A stretch of 64,000 nt of DNA. Source: Termitomyces sp. T153. Its lineage: Eukaryota; Basidiomycota; Agaricomycetes; Agaricales; Lyophyllaceae. The first letter of the stretch is position 1. Each line of letters starts with the position of its first letter. Positions 1 to 11,666 of this stretch are shown piece after piece. The notes under the pieces were generated by a model. It did no database searches. It had not been told where the DNA came from and saw only the letters and a program-made list of their open reading frames with translations. The translations under genes were made by a program, and so were the position numbers. The stretch lies in the NCBI GenBank assembly GCA_018296165.2, contig JACKQL020000074.1, positions 1 through 64,000 on the forward strand, given 5' to 3'.

Positions 1-45
1 AGTGTTTCTTTCAGAAGCTCTAGAGTAAATTTTCTGGCATTGAGA

Positions 46-200
46 ATTCTTAGACTTGTTCTCTTTGGATCTTTCTCTGCCAAGTGAGTAGCTAGAACTC
101 TAGAACTTCTTGTAGATGCTGAATAGACTTTGGATCTCCCTCTGCCAGTTGTGTGATAGAGCCACAGCCTCTAGAGGTCACCCTTACACTACAGTTATCC
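46..200 (+). repeat. Dispersed ~150-bp repeat, copy A
   Basis: This segment matches 36085-36240 on the same strand and 39905-40041 on the opposite strand. Each copy has two versions of a block like CTTTGGATCTCCCTCTGCCA, the first followed by GTGAGTAG and the second by TGTGTGA, then a shared tail (AGAGGTCACCCTTACA in copies A and C). In copies A and C a gag-like relic lies downstream in the same orientation, so the repeat may be the LTR end or leader of a second retrotransposon family. Confidence 0.6.
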
Positions 201-924
201 CTGTAAGGGGGCAATCACTCTGCAGATAAACCCAGCAAGAGTAGGCAAGGCACAGACAGGCAATGAGCAAGAGTTGGGGGGGCATAGAAGTGGTCAGGAA
301 GTGGGCAGAGAGAAAGTGCAGTGAGCTAAGCACAGAGATAATGCTGGAGGATCTTACAGTCAGACCAATAGATAGACCTGGTGAACACTGCTATTGTTTG
401 GTCTGAGGATATTCTAGTCTGCAGATCATTTTATATACTACATTGCTAATAATAATGACTAACATTATACCTACTCACCAATCCACAGTATGTAATGGAG
501 TATGACTAACAATAATCTATACTGAGTAATGTCTGAGCATGTGATTCATGGAAGGCAACTAATGGGAACAGAAGGGTGTAAAGCATGACAGGCAGTATGT
601 CAGATGAGCTAGAATAGTGGATCACCCTTGAACTAAGCCTAGAATAGAGTCAAACAGTCTTAAGAGGACCATTCCCTTACAATTGCTCAAAGACAGCTGC
701 AAAGATTTTCAATGCCTCTGCAACACTGTGGACAATTTGTGTCTCTGTGAGTAAAAGAAGCCCACAAGTACCACTGCCAGACAATGCACAATAGGGAAAT
801 TGATCTCAGTCTGACTAGCAATACCAGATGGACTCAAGCCTAGGAGGAGTATTCCATCCAAGATGATCACCTCCTACACTAGATCATCCAAGTTCAGTGA
901 ACTTGAAAACTGGCTAATGGGCAT

Positions 925-1347
925 TTGCATGTTTTCCATGCAGTAGCTCAATATGGTTGGGAAGGGTGTGACTGGAAGAAATTCCTGATTCTTGACTTCC
1001 TAGCTGCAGGAGTGCTGAAATGGTACCTGCAACATGTTATTCATGTCAACAGGACCCAATCCCACTGGTGGTTTGAGGACATGAAACTCAGTTTGTACAG
1101 TCATTTTGTACAACCCTAGACCATGCAAGACACTCACAATGCATTCTGTAACATGGTGTATGCAATGAAGGAGAGAGTGCAAGGCTTCTATAATGCCCTG
1201 TTGAACCATGCACAGAACATGGCCATCCTTCCTGATGAATTCAGAAGTTGTGAGCAATTCTTAGAGGGAATACCCTCTGATATGCTTGTCACATTAATAC
1301 ATGATGGTGGGCTTACTGATGCAAAATTGAAATGTTTACTTTGTTGA
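925..1347 (+). pseudogene. Relic of a retrotransposon Gag protein
   Basis: The translation runs through one stop (about 1120-1122) as a continuous Gag-like stretch: W-W-F-E-D-M followed by a YSHFVQP block, then TMQDTHNAF, KERVQGFYNALLNHAQNMA and a FLEGIPSDML block. This order (core helix, TMQDA-like, VQGFYxxLxxHAQNMAxxPD, GIP) is typical of Ty3/gypsy-type Gag proteins in basidiomycetes. It would form the particle coat of the retroelement. It has no intact start or zinc knuckle and is embedded in CpG-free DNA, so it is dead. It is unlike the Gag of the element at 10637-22617, so it represents another family. Family assignment is by recognition, not by search. Confidence 0.7.
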
Positions 1348-3360
1348 GTGATTGCATCAATGTCAATAAACTTTTCTTATTCACAATTGTTGGAGGCTTA
1401 TTTACACTTAGTCAACATAAATTTGGGTCCAAGGATAAGGAGCATTTGAGGAGGCCTCTGCACAGTCAGCTTATTTCTCAGTCTACTTTGATTAGTGACC
1501 ATTTTTGGCTTGATGCCATTGTTATTTGGCAGAGGTTGAGTCTGGAAACAGTAAGGTCAAATGTCTTATACATTCATGTTACATGCAATGGTCTTGCATG
1601 TTTTTCCTTTTTTGCATGTTTTTCCTTTTTGCAATGGTCTTGCCTCTTTTCACCAATCATCACCACACAGGTGAGCACAGTGTTGCTCATACACCATACT
1701 TCAGCAGTCTAACAACCTTTGCAGAGTAGTGATTGTGTACCACCATTACCCAGTCAAATACTTTTCATGCATTACTACTCTAAGTAAGGCTCATTCACAG
1801 TTGTCAGTTGATAAGTTTATCTCATCACACACTGCAGATTCATCTGAACAAGTCATTAAGATCTATTTTCAAATATCAAGCTTTGTCCCCATAGCAGGCT
1901 TATAAGTATAGTCCACCTTCTTTTTGATGTCTCAACACTACCTTTTTTTGGTACCAGTTTTTTCTTTCTCTTAGTTGTATCTTTTCACACACCCTCCCAC
2001 CTCTCCTTCTTGGACTTTGTTACAATGTTTTCTTCATTCATTTATTTCTTTCTTCAGTATATAGTGTCAGCCTTAGCTATGTTGCTGCTTCAAAAAATTG
2101 AATAAGTGGTTGCTTCTTGCAGCTGATGGTTGTTTCAGTAGCTGGTTCACACTAACCTCATGTCTACACTAAAATCAGAAAATACATTCATATATGCAAA
2201 GGGTTGCAGAGGTCTCACTTCATTGTAGAATAGATTGAATGATAATTAATATTTTATTGGTTTATTCAAAGGTTTGAGACAGTCTCATGTCATTGAAAGG
2301 GTTCAAAAGTACATTTTTGATAGCCAAAGAATCAAATAGCTCCTAAGCCTGAGAAATTCTTTCTCTAGGGATTTCTGAGCTGTATCAGTCTAATTGCTTG
2401 CTCAATAGGCTCAAAAATCCCCTCCTTTTGTACCTTCTCCATCATGCATGGACCAGGGCCTTTTCCCACATGTTTTTGTCATTGTCTGGGATTATGGTTG
2501 GTGGGTTGGACATTGTGTACTGCATGGGTAGGCCTTGGCAGTATGGCCTCTCTCTGTTTCCCTCCTGCCATCTCTGCCCATACCCCTCTTCTCTCCTTTT
2601 GTCATTTTCCTGGTCAAAGCTCAAAGAACTAGTGGAGTGTGTGGTCATGAGGGAGTTGTGACAGAGAGGAGAGGGGCCAACTGTTGACATAATTTTGTAT
2701 ACAGGCTGTCTGGGTGTTGGCCATTGGGTTTCTGATTATACCAAGGTTCCTGATCTTCTTGATCCAACTGTAGTCTCCCCTTCCCTCTGTCCTTCTCAAC
2801 TGTCTTTGGCTTTTTTTGGGTTGTTGCAATTCATTGGTTATGTTTTGAGGAGGATGGTCTGTGGTGGGGATACAGGTTTATCAAGGCTGGGAATCAGTCA
2901 ATGGGTATCCAGAAGTACCCAGCACTGCCACCTTGATAGGCATGTAGGTAATCAATTTTTATGATCCTTTTTCAATCACTGACATGTCCATGCCCTAGAC
3001 CTCTCACTTCACCATTTTACTGGCTGGGGCATTCTGTTGGTGCTTTTTTGTAGGTTCATTGTGGAAGTAGTGGTAAGTCCCTCCTCAGCCTACAGGTTTC
3101 AGCTAAATGTTTACAGTTTTCAACACTTTGGTATAGATTGAGGAGGGTGACACTGTTTTTATTCTTTTACTACTTTCATTGGCTCATAACCAGCATAACA
3201 CCTCCCCCATACCTTACACTGACTAAGTATGTATATACATTAATAATGATAGGTATCAAGAGAAACCAAGATGAAAAGGCAAGAACATCTGAAATACCAA
3301 GTTTATCATGCCCAACAATGATGAGAAAGACTGAACTGATGGCAGAACCTTGCTGACTGT

Positions 3361-4522
3361 GCCCGGGGTATAACGGACCTGCCTAAAATGGAACACGCCG
3401 GAATTGCACACGACAAACCAGTTGGACTACCTGTCCCATTAGAACAAACCATGTTACCAAGTAACGAAGCTCTAGCAATTGCCGGTCATTCAAACTCCGT
3501 AACGGGGAAACCCGAGCCGCGGCACGGGGTGTCAATGCCAAGGTTGATGGCCATGATTGATGGTGCCCCGACACACCGGCAACCTTCCTCAATATGTAGA
3601 ACTACCTTAGAAGGGTAAATAAAAGAATAATTATTCAGTGATATTGCCAAGGGCAGGCAATGGGAAAAAGGTGGGTGTTTGACCTGTAATGACGTGGAGA
3701 GTCAGGTGATATCCCCACACCTCCGTGGCTTTGCCATTTCCAGAATTTTCCAAAGGTCTTCCCATCCCATTGGTAGGCGACCAAGACGGACAAAATTTTC
3801 ACTTCACTTCTTGATCCCACGATGTCCAATAAACAACCTACCACGATTTTCATGGGTCTTATTGAGTCTCATCTTAAGAGGGAAAGAATTTCGGTTTATA
3901 ACTTTGTACGTATCCAAGATACTGATCTCCAACATAACGTAACATAGCACTGCAGTACTTCAAGGTACTACTATTACAGAACTTCATCGGCATGTTCTCG
4001 CTGACATCGATATGGTGTGAAGGTCCGACCGATACATTTGACATTTTGACTGGATGGATAGTTCCCCACATTGGTCACAAGATATATTCCAGTTACCTCA
4101 CTTTGTGAGATCTCCACTACCCAATGGCATCCATCTTTATGTTTTTCTCGAGTACACGAACGTGTCACACACAGTTAGACGAGGCATAGCGTTCGCGTCA
4201 TTCATTCCGCTGCCACCACTATCGTAAAATCATTTCAAAAGGTAATTTCATGTTCGATCTCACGATGTGCTGTATATCGGCTTGACCCATTCACCCCCAA
4301 GTTTTCACCATGTGCAAGGTGCTTCTTCTTGTATCAGTTGACCCAACATTATCTTTCGGGGACGCTTCTTCCCGCTCCAAGGCAATAATGCGAACCTCCT
4401 GAACGTGTGAAACTCGATCTCCGACTTAACTAATTCAATCGGATGGCCTTCTTGTCGTAATACGTGCAGGACATCTGACGCTGTTACTTGTTCATTTGCT
4501 CCAGGATTTACCCAGATTTGTG
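3361..4522. other. Upstream region of the alcohol oxidase gene
   Basis: CpG dinucleotides reappear abruptly here. I see no coding region. The last part is the promoter of the alcohol oxidase gene. The junction itself (about 3340-3370, AGAACCTTGCTGACTGTG then CCCGGGG) loosely resembles the terminal sequence of the reverse-oriented gypsy LTRs further right, so it may be the stub of an old LTR. Confidence 0.4.
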
Positions 4523-4530
4523 TATAAAAA
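4523..4530 (+). promoter_or_regulatory. TATA box of the alcohol oxidase gene
   Basis: TATAAAAA lies 80 nt upstream of the chosen ATG (4610) and is followed by a CT-rich stretch (about 4543-4560), the usual layout of a strong fungal promoter with a pyrimidine-rich initiator. Confidence 0.65.
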
Positions 4531-4609
4531 GCTGTTCATTCATCGTCTCTCCTCTCTCACAGGATATTTTCCAGCCTTCTCGTGAACCTGTCCTCATCAT
4601 TTTGTCATA

Positions 4610-7600
4610 ATGCATCCAGAGGAAGTCGATGTCATCGTCGCAGGAGGAGGTCCAGCCGGTGAGTATTTCGACAACGAAACCACACACTATTTCATGCTAT
4701 GCCCCAGGTTGCGTCGTTGCCGGAAGGCTTGCGTACGCAGATCCCAACCTGAAAGTCATGCTCATCGAGGGCGGCGCCAACAACCGTGATGATCCTTGGG
4801 TCTACAGGTGCGCATTCTCGTTCACCGTCGTACAGCGCTGACGACCTGTGCAGGCCTGGCATTTATGTGAGGAACATGCAACAGGATGGAATGTAATGCA
4901 ATTCTTCAACTCAGGATACCTTCACGCCAGCTCATCTCGTTATAAAGAAATGACAAGGCCAAATTCTATGTTGATACTCAAGATTCGTCTTATCTGCGTG
5001 GCCGAAGGAGCATCGTTCCGTAAGTCCTTACATACAAAATCAAAGCAGCTAATGGATGGTTGAACTAGTTGCGCTAATATTTTGGGTATGTGAGACAAAT
5101 TTGAACATGCATTGATCGCTTACCTTGAATTTCTAAAGGTGGTGGAAGCAGGTACGTTAAGCCACAGAAGCTTTCCTCACTATACCACTGAGATTCCGAT
5201 TTAGTATCAATTTCCAAGTCCGTTTTCTCAATCTGATCTGATTCACACCACTATTTATGCCTCAGATGTATACTCGTGTACGTTATCTTCTTCTCGATTA
5301 TTTTTGCAATGTCATTAAGTAACTCCTTCAGGCTTCTGCGTCTGATTGGGGTACGTTGTCACATCCGGCGGGCCAAAGACACCATGAACTCCCTTCCACA
5401 ATTAGACGACTTTAAGACTCCTGGTTGGACAGCAAAGGACTTGCTTCCGCTTATGAAACGCGTCCGTAGCTCCTTTGATGATATCCGCGGACATAACCAC
5501 ACTCACTAATCTTCCTCATCCAGCTCGAGAATTATCAGAAGCCAGTCAACAATAATACTCATGGCTACGATGGCCCCATTGCCATCAGCAATGGAGGATC
5601 AGTCAGTGCCCTAGCTCAAGACTTCCTCAGGGCAGCCGATGCGATAGGAGTCCCTTTCAGCGGTTCGTTCTGGAATTTGCTTCAGATGACTGACATCATT
5701 TGACGTGATCCTTTGTTTACAGATGATATTCAAGGCGAGCCCTCAAGTTTGCAAGTTCCTAGATGACTGATTCTATCTATTTGTCCAATCCCTAGATTTG
5801 GACACTGCACATGCTTCTGAAATATGGGCAAAGTATATCAATAGAGAGACAGGCAGGCGCAGTGATGCTGCAACAGGTGTCTTCAACCTACCCGACTTAA
5901 TATCATGTACTGATCCTTGCGATAGCCTACGTCCACAGCGTGATGGACGTCCAGTCTAACCTGTATTTACGTACTAATGCTCGAGTCTCTCGTGTCATCT
6001 TTGATGGCACGAAGGCTGTGGGTGTGGCTTATGTGCCTGCTCGTAATCGTGTGCATGGCGCTCAAATCAAAGAGACTATTGTGCGCGCCCGCAAGCTGGT
6101 GGTTCTGAGTAGCGGAACTCTTGGAACGCCACAGATCCTGGAACGATCTGGTGTCGGATCTCGAGGACTTCTACAGAATATGGATATCAGAGTTGTCGCA
6201 GACCTTCCTGGGGTGGGGTATGTGTTGTCCATTGTCCTGTGAAAATCGATCTCAGTAGTATGGAATGAAACAGAGAGCAGTACCAGGATCATTATACTAC
6301 GCTCTCCGGTAAGTCCCTTAGAGATGGATTGTATTCGACTTCGGCTGAGAATTCTCTAGTCTACCGAGTGTCCAACGAAACTTTCACTCTCGATGACTTC
6401 CTTCGAGGCGACAAGGAAGTCCAGAAAGAGGTCAGCCTTAGCTTCCTGCATAAAGTCCTCATTATTTGCCTACCTTGACGGAAATATTAGCTTTTTGCGG
6501 AATGGGAAACCAGCCCAGAGAAAGCCAGACTTTCGTCGAACGCCATTGATGCGGGTTTCAAGGTTAGTATCAGTTTTTCCTCGTTTGAGTTGCAGCCTCA
6601 ACGTCATTTAGATACGCCCTACGGATGAAGAACTCAAAGAGATGGGGCCCGAGTTTAATGAGCTTTGGAACAAGTACTTCAAAGACAAACCAGATAAACC
6701 TGTCATGTATGTCGTACCCTTGATTCCACACTCCATTCAATCTTAAATTATCAGGTTCGGGTCGATTGTCTCTGGAGGTACATTTCTTGTGCCGGTAAAG
6801 CACAAAAAGGATACTCACATATTTAAAAGCATATGCCGATCATACTTTGCTGCCTCCTGGCAAATATATGACCATGTAGGTCGTTGATCCCCATTGAGCT
6901 TGAATGGCAGACTCATGGACATGTACAGGTTCCAGTACCTGGTATGTATTTGATGTAAGATGTAGGTGACTTCGCTATATCCGCTTTTTTCAGGAATATC
7001 CTGCCAGTCGTGGAAAGGTCTGTCTTACCTTCGGTTCTACTTGTCTCATTTCTCAAGGCATTGTAGATTCACATCTCCTCTGCTAATCCGTACATGGAAC
7101 CATTCTTTGACAGTGGATTCATGAACAACAAGGCAGACTTTGCGCCTATTCGATGGAGCTACAAGAAGACGCGTGAAGTTGCCCGTAGGATGGATGGTAT
7201 GCTTTGTTAAGACTTGTATTTCCGCTCTCGTAGAACCGATCAATTCCAGCCTTCCGTGGTGAGCTTACGTCGCACCATCCGCGCTTCCATCCCGCCTCGC
7301 CAGCAGCAGCACGCGATATAGACATCCAAACGGCTAAGCAGCTCCTTCCCAATGGATTCACAGTCGGTATTCATATGGGTAAGCAATTATATAGATACAC
7401 GGATCTCTTGACAACGTTGTTGTCCTCGTCCTGTCAGGCACTTGGCACAGGTCAGCATACTTTGATAGTCCAGCCTGAATGTTGACTGAAAATCTATTTT
7501 AGGCCAGGAGAGGTGTACAACGCAGCCAAACTGCACAAGGACATCAAATACTCTGCTGAAGATGACAAGGCTATCGATGAATGGATCGCCGGTATGCCGA

Positions 7601-8155
7601 GATCTGAGTTCGTTTTTAGTAATGGAGTTGAATATGACGAATAGATCATGTTGAAACTACCTGGCATTCACTTGGCAAGTTTTTCTTGATTCAACTGCGT
7701 TTATTTACTATTCAACCGAGATTGATTGTACAGGGACTTGCGGTGCGTGATTCCTTATCTTGTTTCGAGGAAAATGCTCATATAAACAGCCATGAAACCG
7801 AGGGAGAATGGCGGTGTAGTCGACGGTCGGCTCAGCGTCTATGGCACACAGAACCTGAAATGTGTCGACCTGAGCATTTGCCCTGTATGCATACAGTTTA
7901 GTGACAGTCTATGCTGGTTTTGAGTGACGGCAATCTTACAGGATAACTTGGGCACAAACACCTATTCTTCGGCACTGCTGGTCGGTGAAAAGGGAGCTGA
8001 TCTCATTTTGGAGGAACTCGGTCTGTGCCCTGCCTCCCGCGAATCAAGTGTCTCTGCTGAATCTTTTAACAGGACTCAAAGTCAAACTCCCACATGCACC
8101 TGTCCCTCATGCCCCCATTCCAAAGGGAGTCGCCGCCACTCAACGAGTTCGCTGA
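4610..8155 (+). CDS. AOX: Alcohol (methanol) oxidase, GMC oxidoreductase family
   Basis: FAD-dependent oxidase of short alcohols giving aldehyde and hydrogen peroxide; in wood-decay mushrooms this type supplies peroxide and removes methanol from lignin demethylation. I spliced 31 exons (1950 nt, 649 aa, the normal length), all in frame. The N-terminus has the Rossmann motif GGGPAG at residues 12-17 and the EGGANNRDDPW block. The GMC signature LVVLSSGTLGTPQILERSGVG is in the long exon 5926-6217, the catalytic-His segment TTWHSLGTC spans exons 7645-7742, and GTNTYSSALL is in 7942-8020. Exons of 9-13 nt occur at 5139, 5205, 5266, 5723, 6929, 7438 and 7734. Two introns start with GC (5735 and 7675). 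The protein ends QRVR, with no peroxisomal SKL signal. No frameshift or premature stop; it looks functional although CpG-dead transposon DNA flanks it on both sides. Confidence 0.93.
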
Positions 8156-8460
8156 ACGTGCTACCTTGGCAGTTGCTAAGTCGAGTCCCTGCCTCTGCTA
8201 TCTGAACAAATGTAATACCTCAATTTGTGTCATGTGTATATATAGTGTTTACTCTCGAAAATGACTCTCTTCGTATGGACGTATTCTGTCAAATTTGATT
8301 GATTTTCATCAGTTGCCCCAAGTCTTAAGTCACCATTGTTGCAAGGGAAGCGGTTCCTATCGGTGTTTTCAATGAGACGGCAAGACAACCAAAGCTGAAG
8401 GGTATTGCTGGGTAGAATATTACAAAAAATCATTCAAGTCAAATTATACCTGGATCCATG
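8156..8460. other. Downstream flank of the alcohol oxidase gene
   Basis: Ordinary-composition DNA with CpG present up to about 8375. No gene is seen; it must contain the 3' UTR and poly(A) site of the oxidase. Confidence 0.4.
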
Positions 8461-10636
8461 CCCAAATGTCATACCTTCATTAGATCAACTTATTTTTTTT
8501 TACAAAATTCAAGAGATAGAAGTACTTTAATTATTTTTAAATAATAAGATGCACTTACAACACTAACAAGTATTGCAACAAAAGCAATAAAGTAATATCC
8601 ACTTTGTATTGCAGAAGATAATACAAACTGTTTTCAGAAAGTAATAATTTATTTAACATCTTTAGGTATTTTAATCATCATTTTGAGAAAGTTTCTCTTA
8701 ACTCTTAACAATAAATCCATATGGATTTAATATTTCTGATCTGGTTATTCCCTTTAAAATTATAACCTAATTCTATCTCTTTAATATTTTTAAGTAAACT
8801 ATTTTCTTGATTATTTTTTCCCTTCACAAGAACAAAACAAGTATACAATGTTTAATAGGTGCAGGTGCCCTACTAAGTACTAGTGTCCAAAAATACTGTG
8901 TAGACCTCACTTCTAAGGCCTATTGATTTTCTTTAGTTTGAGCAGCAAGATGAATTTTCAGATTTTTTACATAGCTATGTTTATACAGTTTTTGTTTTAT
9001 TCCAGGACAATCAGCTCTATCATGTCCTGCAGTTTTGCAGACTTTATAATGCCTGCCTTCTTGTCTGAGGGCTAAGAACACAAACTCATCTCAAGGTATA
9101 AGTAATGCCAAATTTGATAATTTAACATGTTTTGTGGTCAGTGTTGTAGTTCATTTATAGATATAAGAAGACTAGTAGCCACAATTGTATAACTAGGCTG
9201 TGCTGCAGATACATCTGTCTGAAAGGTTCCAGCTGAAAGTGTAGAGGGCCAAGTCCAACCTTGAGGTCCATCCTTTTTGAAGTAAGCTTGGTTTAAAGAT
9301 ATCATATCCACACACCCCTTTCAAAGACATATTTATTTCAGCATGGAGTACTTGAGTATTGTATGTAACACACTAAAGTATATGTGATGGTTGTGGTGAT
9401 TGTGATAATTTTAACCCCATATGATATCTGCTGTTATTGGAAAACATGAGGAAACAAACAAGGATAAGAATGGTATATTATAAATCCAGAGCTTTTGATC
9501 AACCATGGGAAAGTATTGTAGCCAAGTGTATGGTAGATACCATCAGGGGTTTGTTATGCTCAATATTGATACATCCTTAAGAAATTGGACCCATGTTATG
9601 CATAGCAGGTCATCCATTTAGAAACCATCACCTTCATAATGGCTGTGAATTTTTGTGTCACAGAGTAACTACCAGAACAATATAAAATAGAGTTCAATTC
9701 CAGAAACAAATTTCCAAAAAGACACTTTCAAGTTGCTGTGTACTGTATGCCTCACTATGTGTTATGTTGCTCAAAATAAGAAACTTTTTTGGCCTGCATC
9801 ATGCATTATGGCATCTATTATACACTCAGGCATCTCATGTGTATCCCTTCATGGGAAGAAACTAGCTGAAAATGAGGAGTGGACAATTGCACTGACCTCT
9901 GTGTATGTGAGTTTGTTCAGGGGCAGAAACTGTTGAGTATGGGCCATTGCAAGCATGGCAGTTCTGAGATCTAGTGGTCACATAAACTCTGGTCATTTGT
10001 TATTATTCCATCATATGTGACTACAATTTGTGGATGTATTTATGTATATGATTATATGATATTGGAAGGATATGAATGCAGACATGGCATTGTTCTAGTG
10101 ATAATGGCATTTACATCATCTGCAGGTGCAAAGTATGAACAGACCATATGTTTTCCTTGTAAATAAATGAAGAGTGGTTAGCCTGGATGAACCAGCAAAG
10201 AATAACATATACTGAACATGTGAGAATACTGATTAGTAGGAACCCATATATGTCAATGGACCATATATGTAAGGCTGACAGTGGCCTGTTGAGGTTAATG
10301 AACCTCATTTGTGAAGAAATGGGAAGGAGAGACTCATTTGCCAGTTGTTTCAGTGTCCAATTGTGCTTATGGTCCACATTGGGGACTTGTCATCAATGTG
10401 TAATGGAGTGCCCATTACTTGCCCTACTACAAACATTATACATCATGTAATTTATAATTATATTATCAATATCAGGTAGCATCACATGATGCTACCTATA
10501 AATACTATTTCTGTGATTATGTAAGGCAGTACCTTACTTAATACTTCATAGACAGAATCAACTGGTTTTGACTTACATTGTGTGGACCATAAGCTGCATG
10601 ACCCATAACAGAAACATTACATTTTTTAAGTCAAAC
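8461..10636. mobile_element. AT-rich, CpG-depleted transposon debris
   Basis: I found practically no CpG between the oxidase gene and the gypsy element. Apart from a zinc-knuckle relic on the minus strand (8920-9060), nothing coding is recognisable; short open stretches at 9733-9936 and 10187-10450 show no motif I know. The stretch ends where the 5' LTR of the gypsy element begins. Confidence 0.55.
8920..9060 (-). pseudogene. Zinc-knuckle tail of a dead transposon protein
   Basis: The minus strand reads EGRHYKVCKTAGHDRADCPG and then a basic tail up to a TAG at 8920-8922. This is a CCHC knuckle (C-x2-C-x4-H-x4-C) whose first Cys has become Tyr (a single-base change). Knuckles of the form CxxCGxxGHxxxxCP at the extreme C-terminus are common in MULE-type transposases and some Gag proteins; I cannot decide which. 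No domain upstream could be followed. Confidence 0.45.
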
Positions 10637-11634
10637 TGTCACAACCCGCTCCCTAGCTCCCTAGACACTGCTCCCAACCCCTCCCAATTTCCCGTCTAAC
10701 TCCCCTGAACCCTGCCCACACTTTCGCACCCACACTGGACAACTCCGACGCTTCTCTGGCAAACCCCAATGGCAACTCCCTCTCCGTAGCCATCAACACC
10801 CCCCTAAAACCTTCCCCCACCATTCCTGGCCACGTCATATGTCCCCGACCCCCTACCCTAGTTCACCCAACCCGTCCCGGAGTGTCACGATGTCCCTGGA
10901 GTGGCCGCGCCCCCAACTGATCCCATCAGAATACCGCCGTGGCCCGACCTTGGATTGTATCCGACACCCGTCAACTCCGCACAGCTCCGTCAACCCCCGC
11001 CATCATATCCGCCGCCCTCGGGAGGCACCCAGTAGTCGGTATATAAGTCATAGAATAACCCCTCAAACTTTAGTCTTGATATTACATTTACCGGTTTCCT
11101 ATGTTTCGTCTCTCGTCTCGTCTCTATTTCTGTTTCTAGGCTTCGAATCTATCTTTTCTCAGTCTCATCTCGTCTCCGTCTCATCTCGACTGTACATATT
11201 TCCTTTGTTCCTCTGAAGTTCCCTTGCTCCCTATGTCAGTACAAACTCCGCGCACACGCCACGACCTGAACATTCTTAACGACAACTCCGGACCTCGCTA
11301 CCCGCTTGGCCCCAGAACCCACCAAGCCCCGGTAATCCCCTGTCCAGCTCCGACCCCACCCCCATCAACCAAGAAGCCTCCGCCTACCCTGCAATCTACT
11401 TGTGCGCCCACTAACTAGCCCTGACACCCGCCCTGGGTCAACGACCAGTACCTCCAGTCTTAGACCCCTCCAAATCACTCAGGACTTACTCGGGCCGCTC
11501 TCCCTAGGGGCCCCTCGCAAGCTTTCCCCACCTCCGCTCCAACTCTGGACGCCTGGTTATAAGCGCAGGACATTGCATCCACCTGGTAAGGACTTGCCAG
11601 TGTACTGAGCCCCTGTCGTCAGCGGAACCTGACA
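10637..11634 (+). repeat. 5' LTR of the gypsy element
   Basis: 998 bp, bounded by TGTCACAACC and AACCTGACA, repeated at 20481-22617. Over the first 330 bp or so I count eight differences between the two LTRs by eye, every one a transition at a CpG site (seven lost here, one in the 3' LTR). The U3/R boundary is placed by the TATA box at 11040. Confidence 0.93.
11040..11084 (+). promoter_or_regulatory. LTR promoter and predicted RNA 5' end
   Basis: TATATAAG (11040-11047) is followed 32 nt from its first base by AGTCTTGATATTA (11072-11084). A start site about 30 nt after TATA would put this 13-mer at the very 5' end of the RNA. It is the exact reverse complement of the primer-binding site at 11635-11647. 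The same pair at the same 32-nt spacing is seen in the LTRs near 22021, 21444-21487 (minus), 24458, 28257-28301 (minus) and 39408-39452 (minus, TATA decayed). Confidence 0.75.
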
Positions 11635-11647
11635 TAATATCAAGACT
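11635..11647 (+). other. Primer-binding site, self-priming type
   Basis: TAATATCAAGACT follows the last base of the 5' LTR directly. It pairs over all 13 positions with the predicted RNA 5' end (11072-11084). I see no need for a tRNA 3' end. In Tf1 of fission yeast the RNA 5' end folds back on the PBS and is cut by RNase H to prime minus-strand DNA; the same is inferred here. Confidence 0.75.
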
Positions 11648-11666
11648 CCCCCTTACCCCATTCTCA

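Larger units (their letters stand above)
1..3360. mobile_element. CpG-depleted transposon debris
   Basis: I see almost no CpG dinucleotides across this stretch, in sharp contrast with the DNA from 3361 onward. It holds one recognisable retrotransposon Gag relic (925-1347), one copy of a dispersed repeat (46-200) and a possible second zinc-knuckle remnant near 2690-2750 (a Cys-x-x-Gly-x-Gly-His-like stretch). No intact gene was recognised. The base composition fits old repeats that lost CpG by methylation-linked deamination, which is inference. Confidence 0.7.

Noticed and set aside
5735..7675. GC donors and very small exons as signs that the alcohol oxidase is a pseudogene
   Set aside because: All other splice sites are canonical, the summed exons are divisible by three and the protein is collinear with the family, so GC-AG introns are the simpler explanation.
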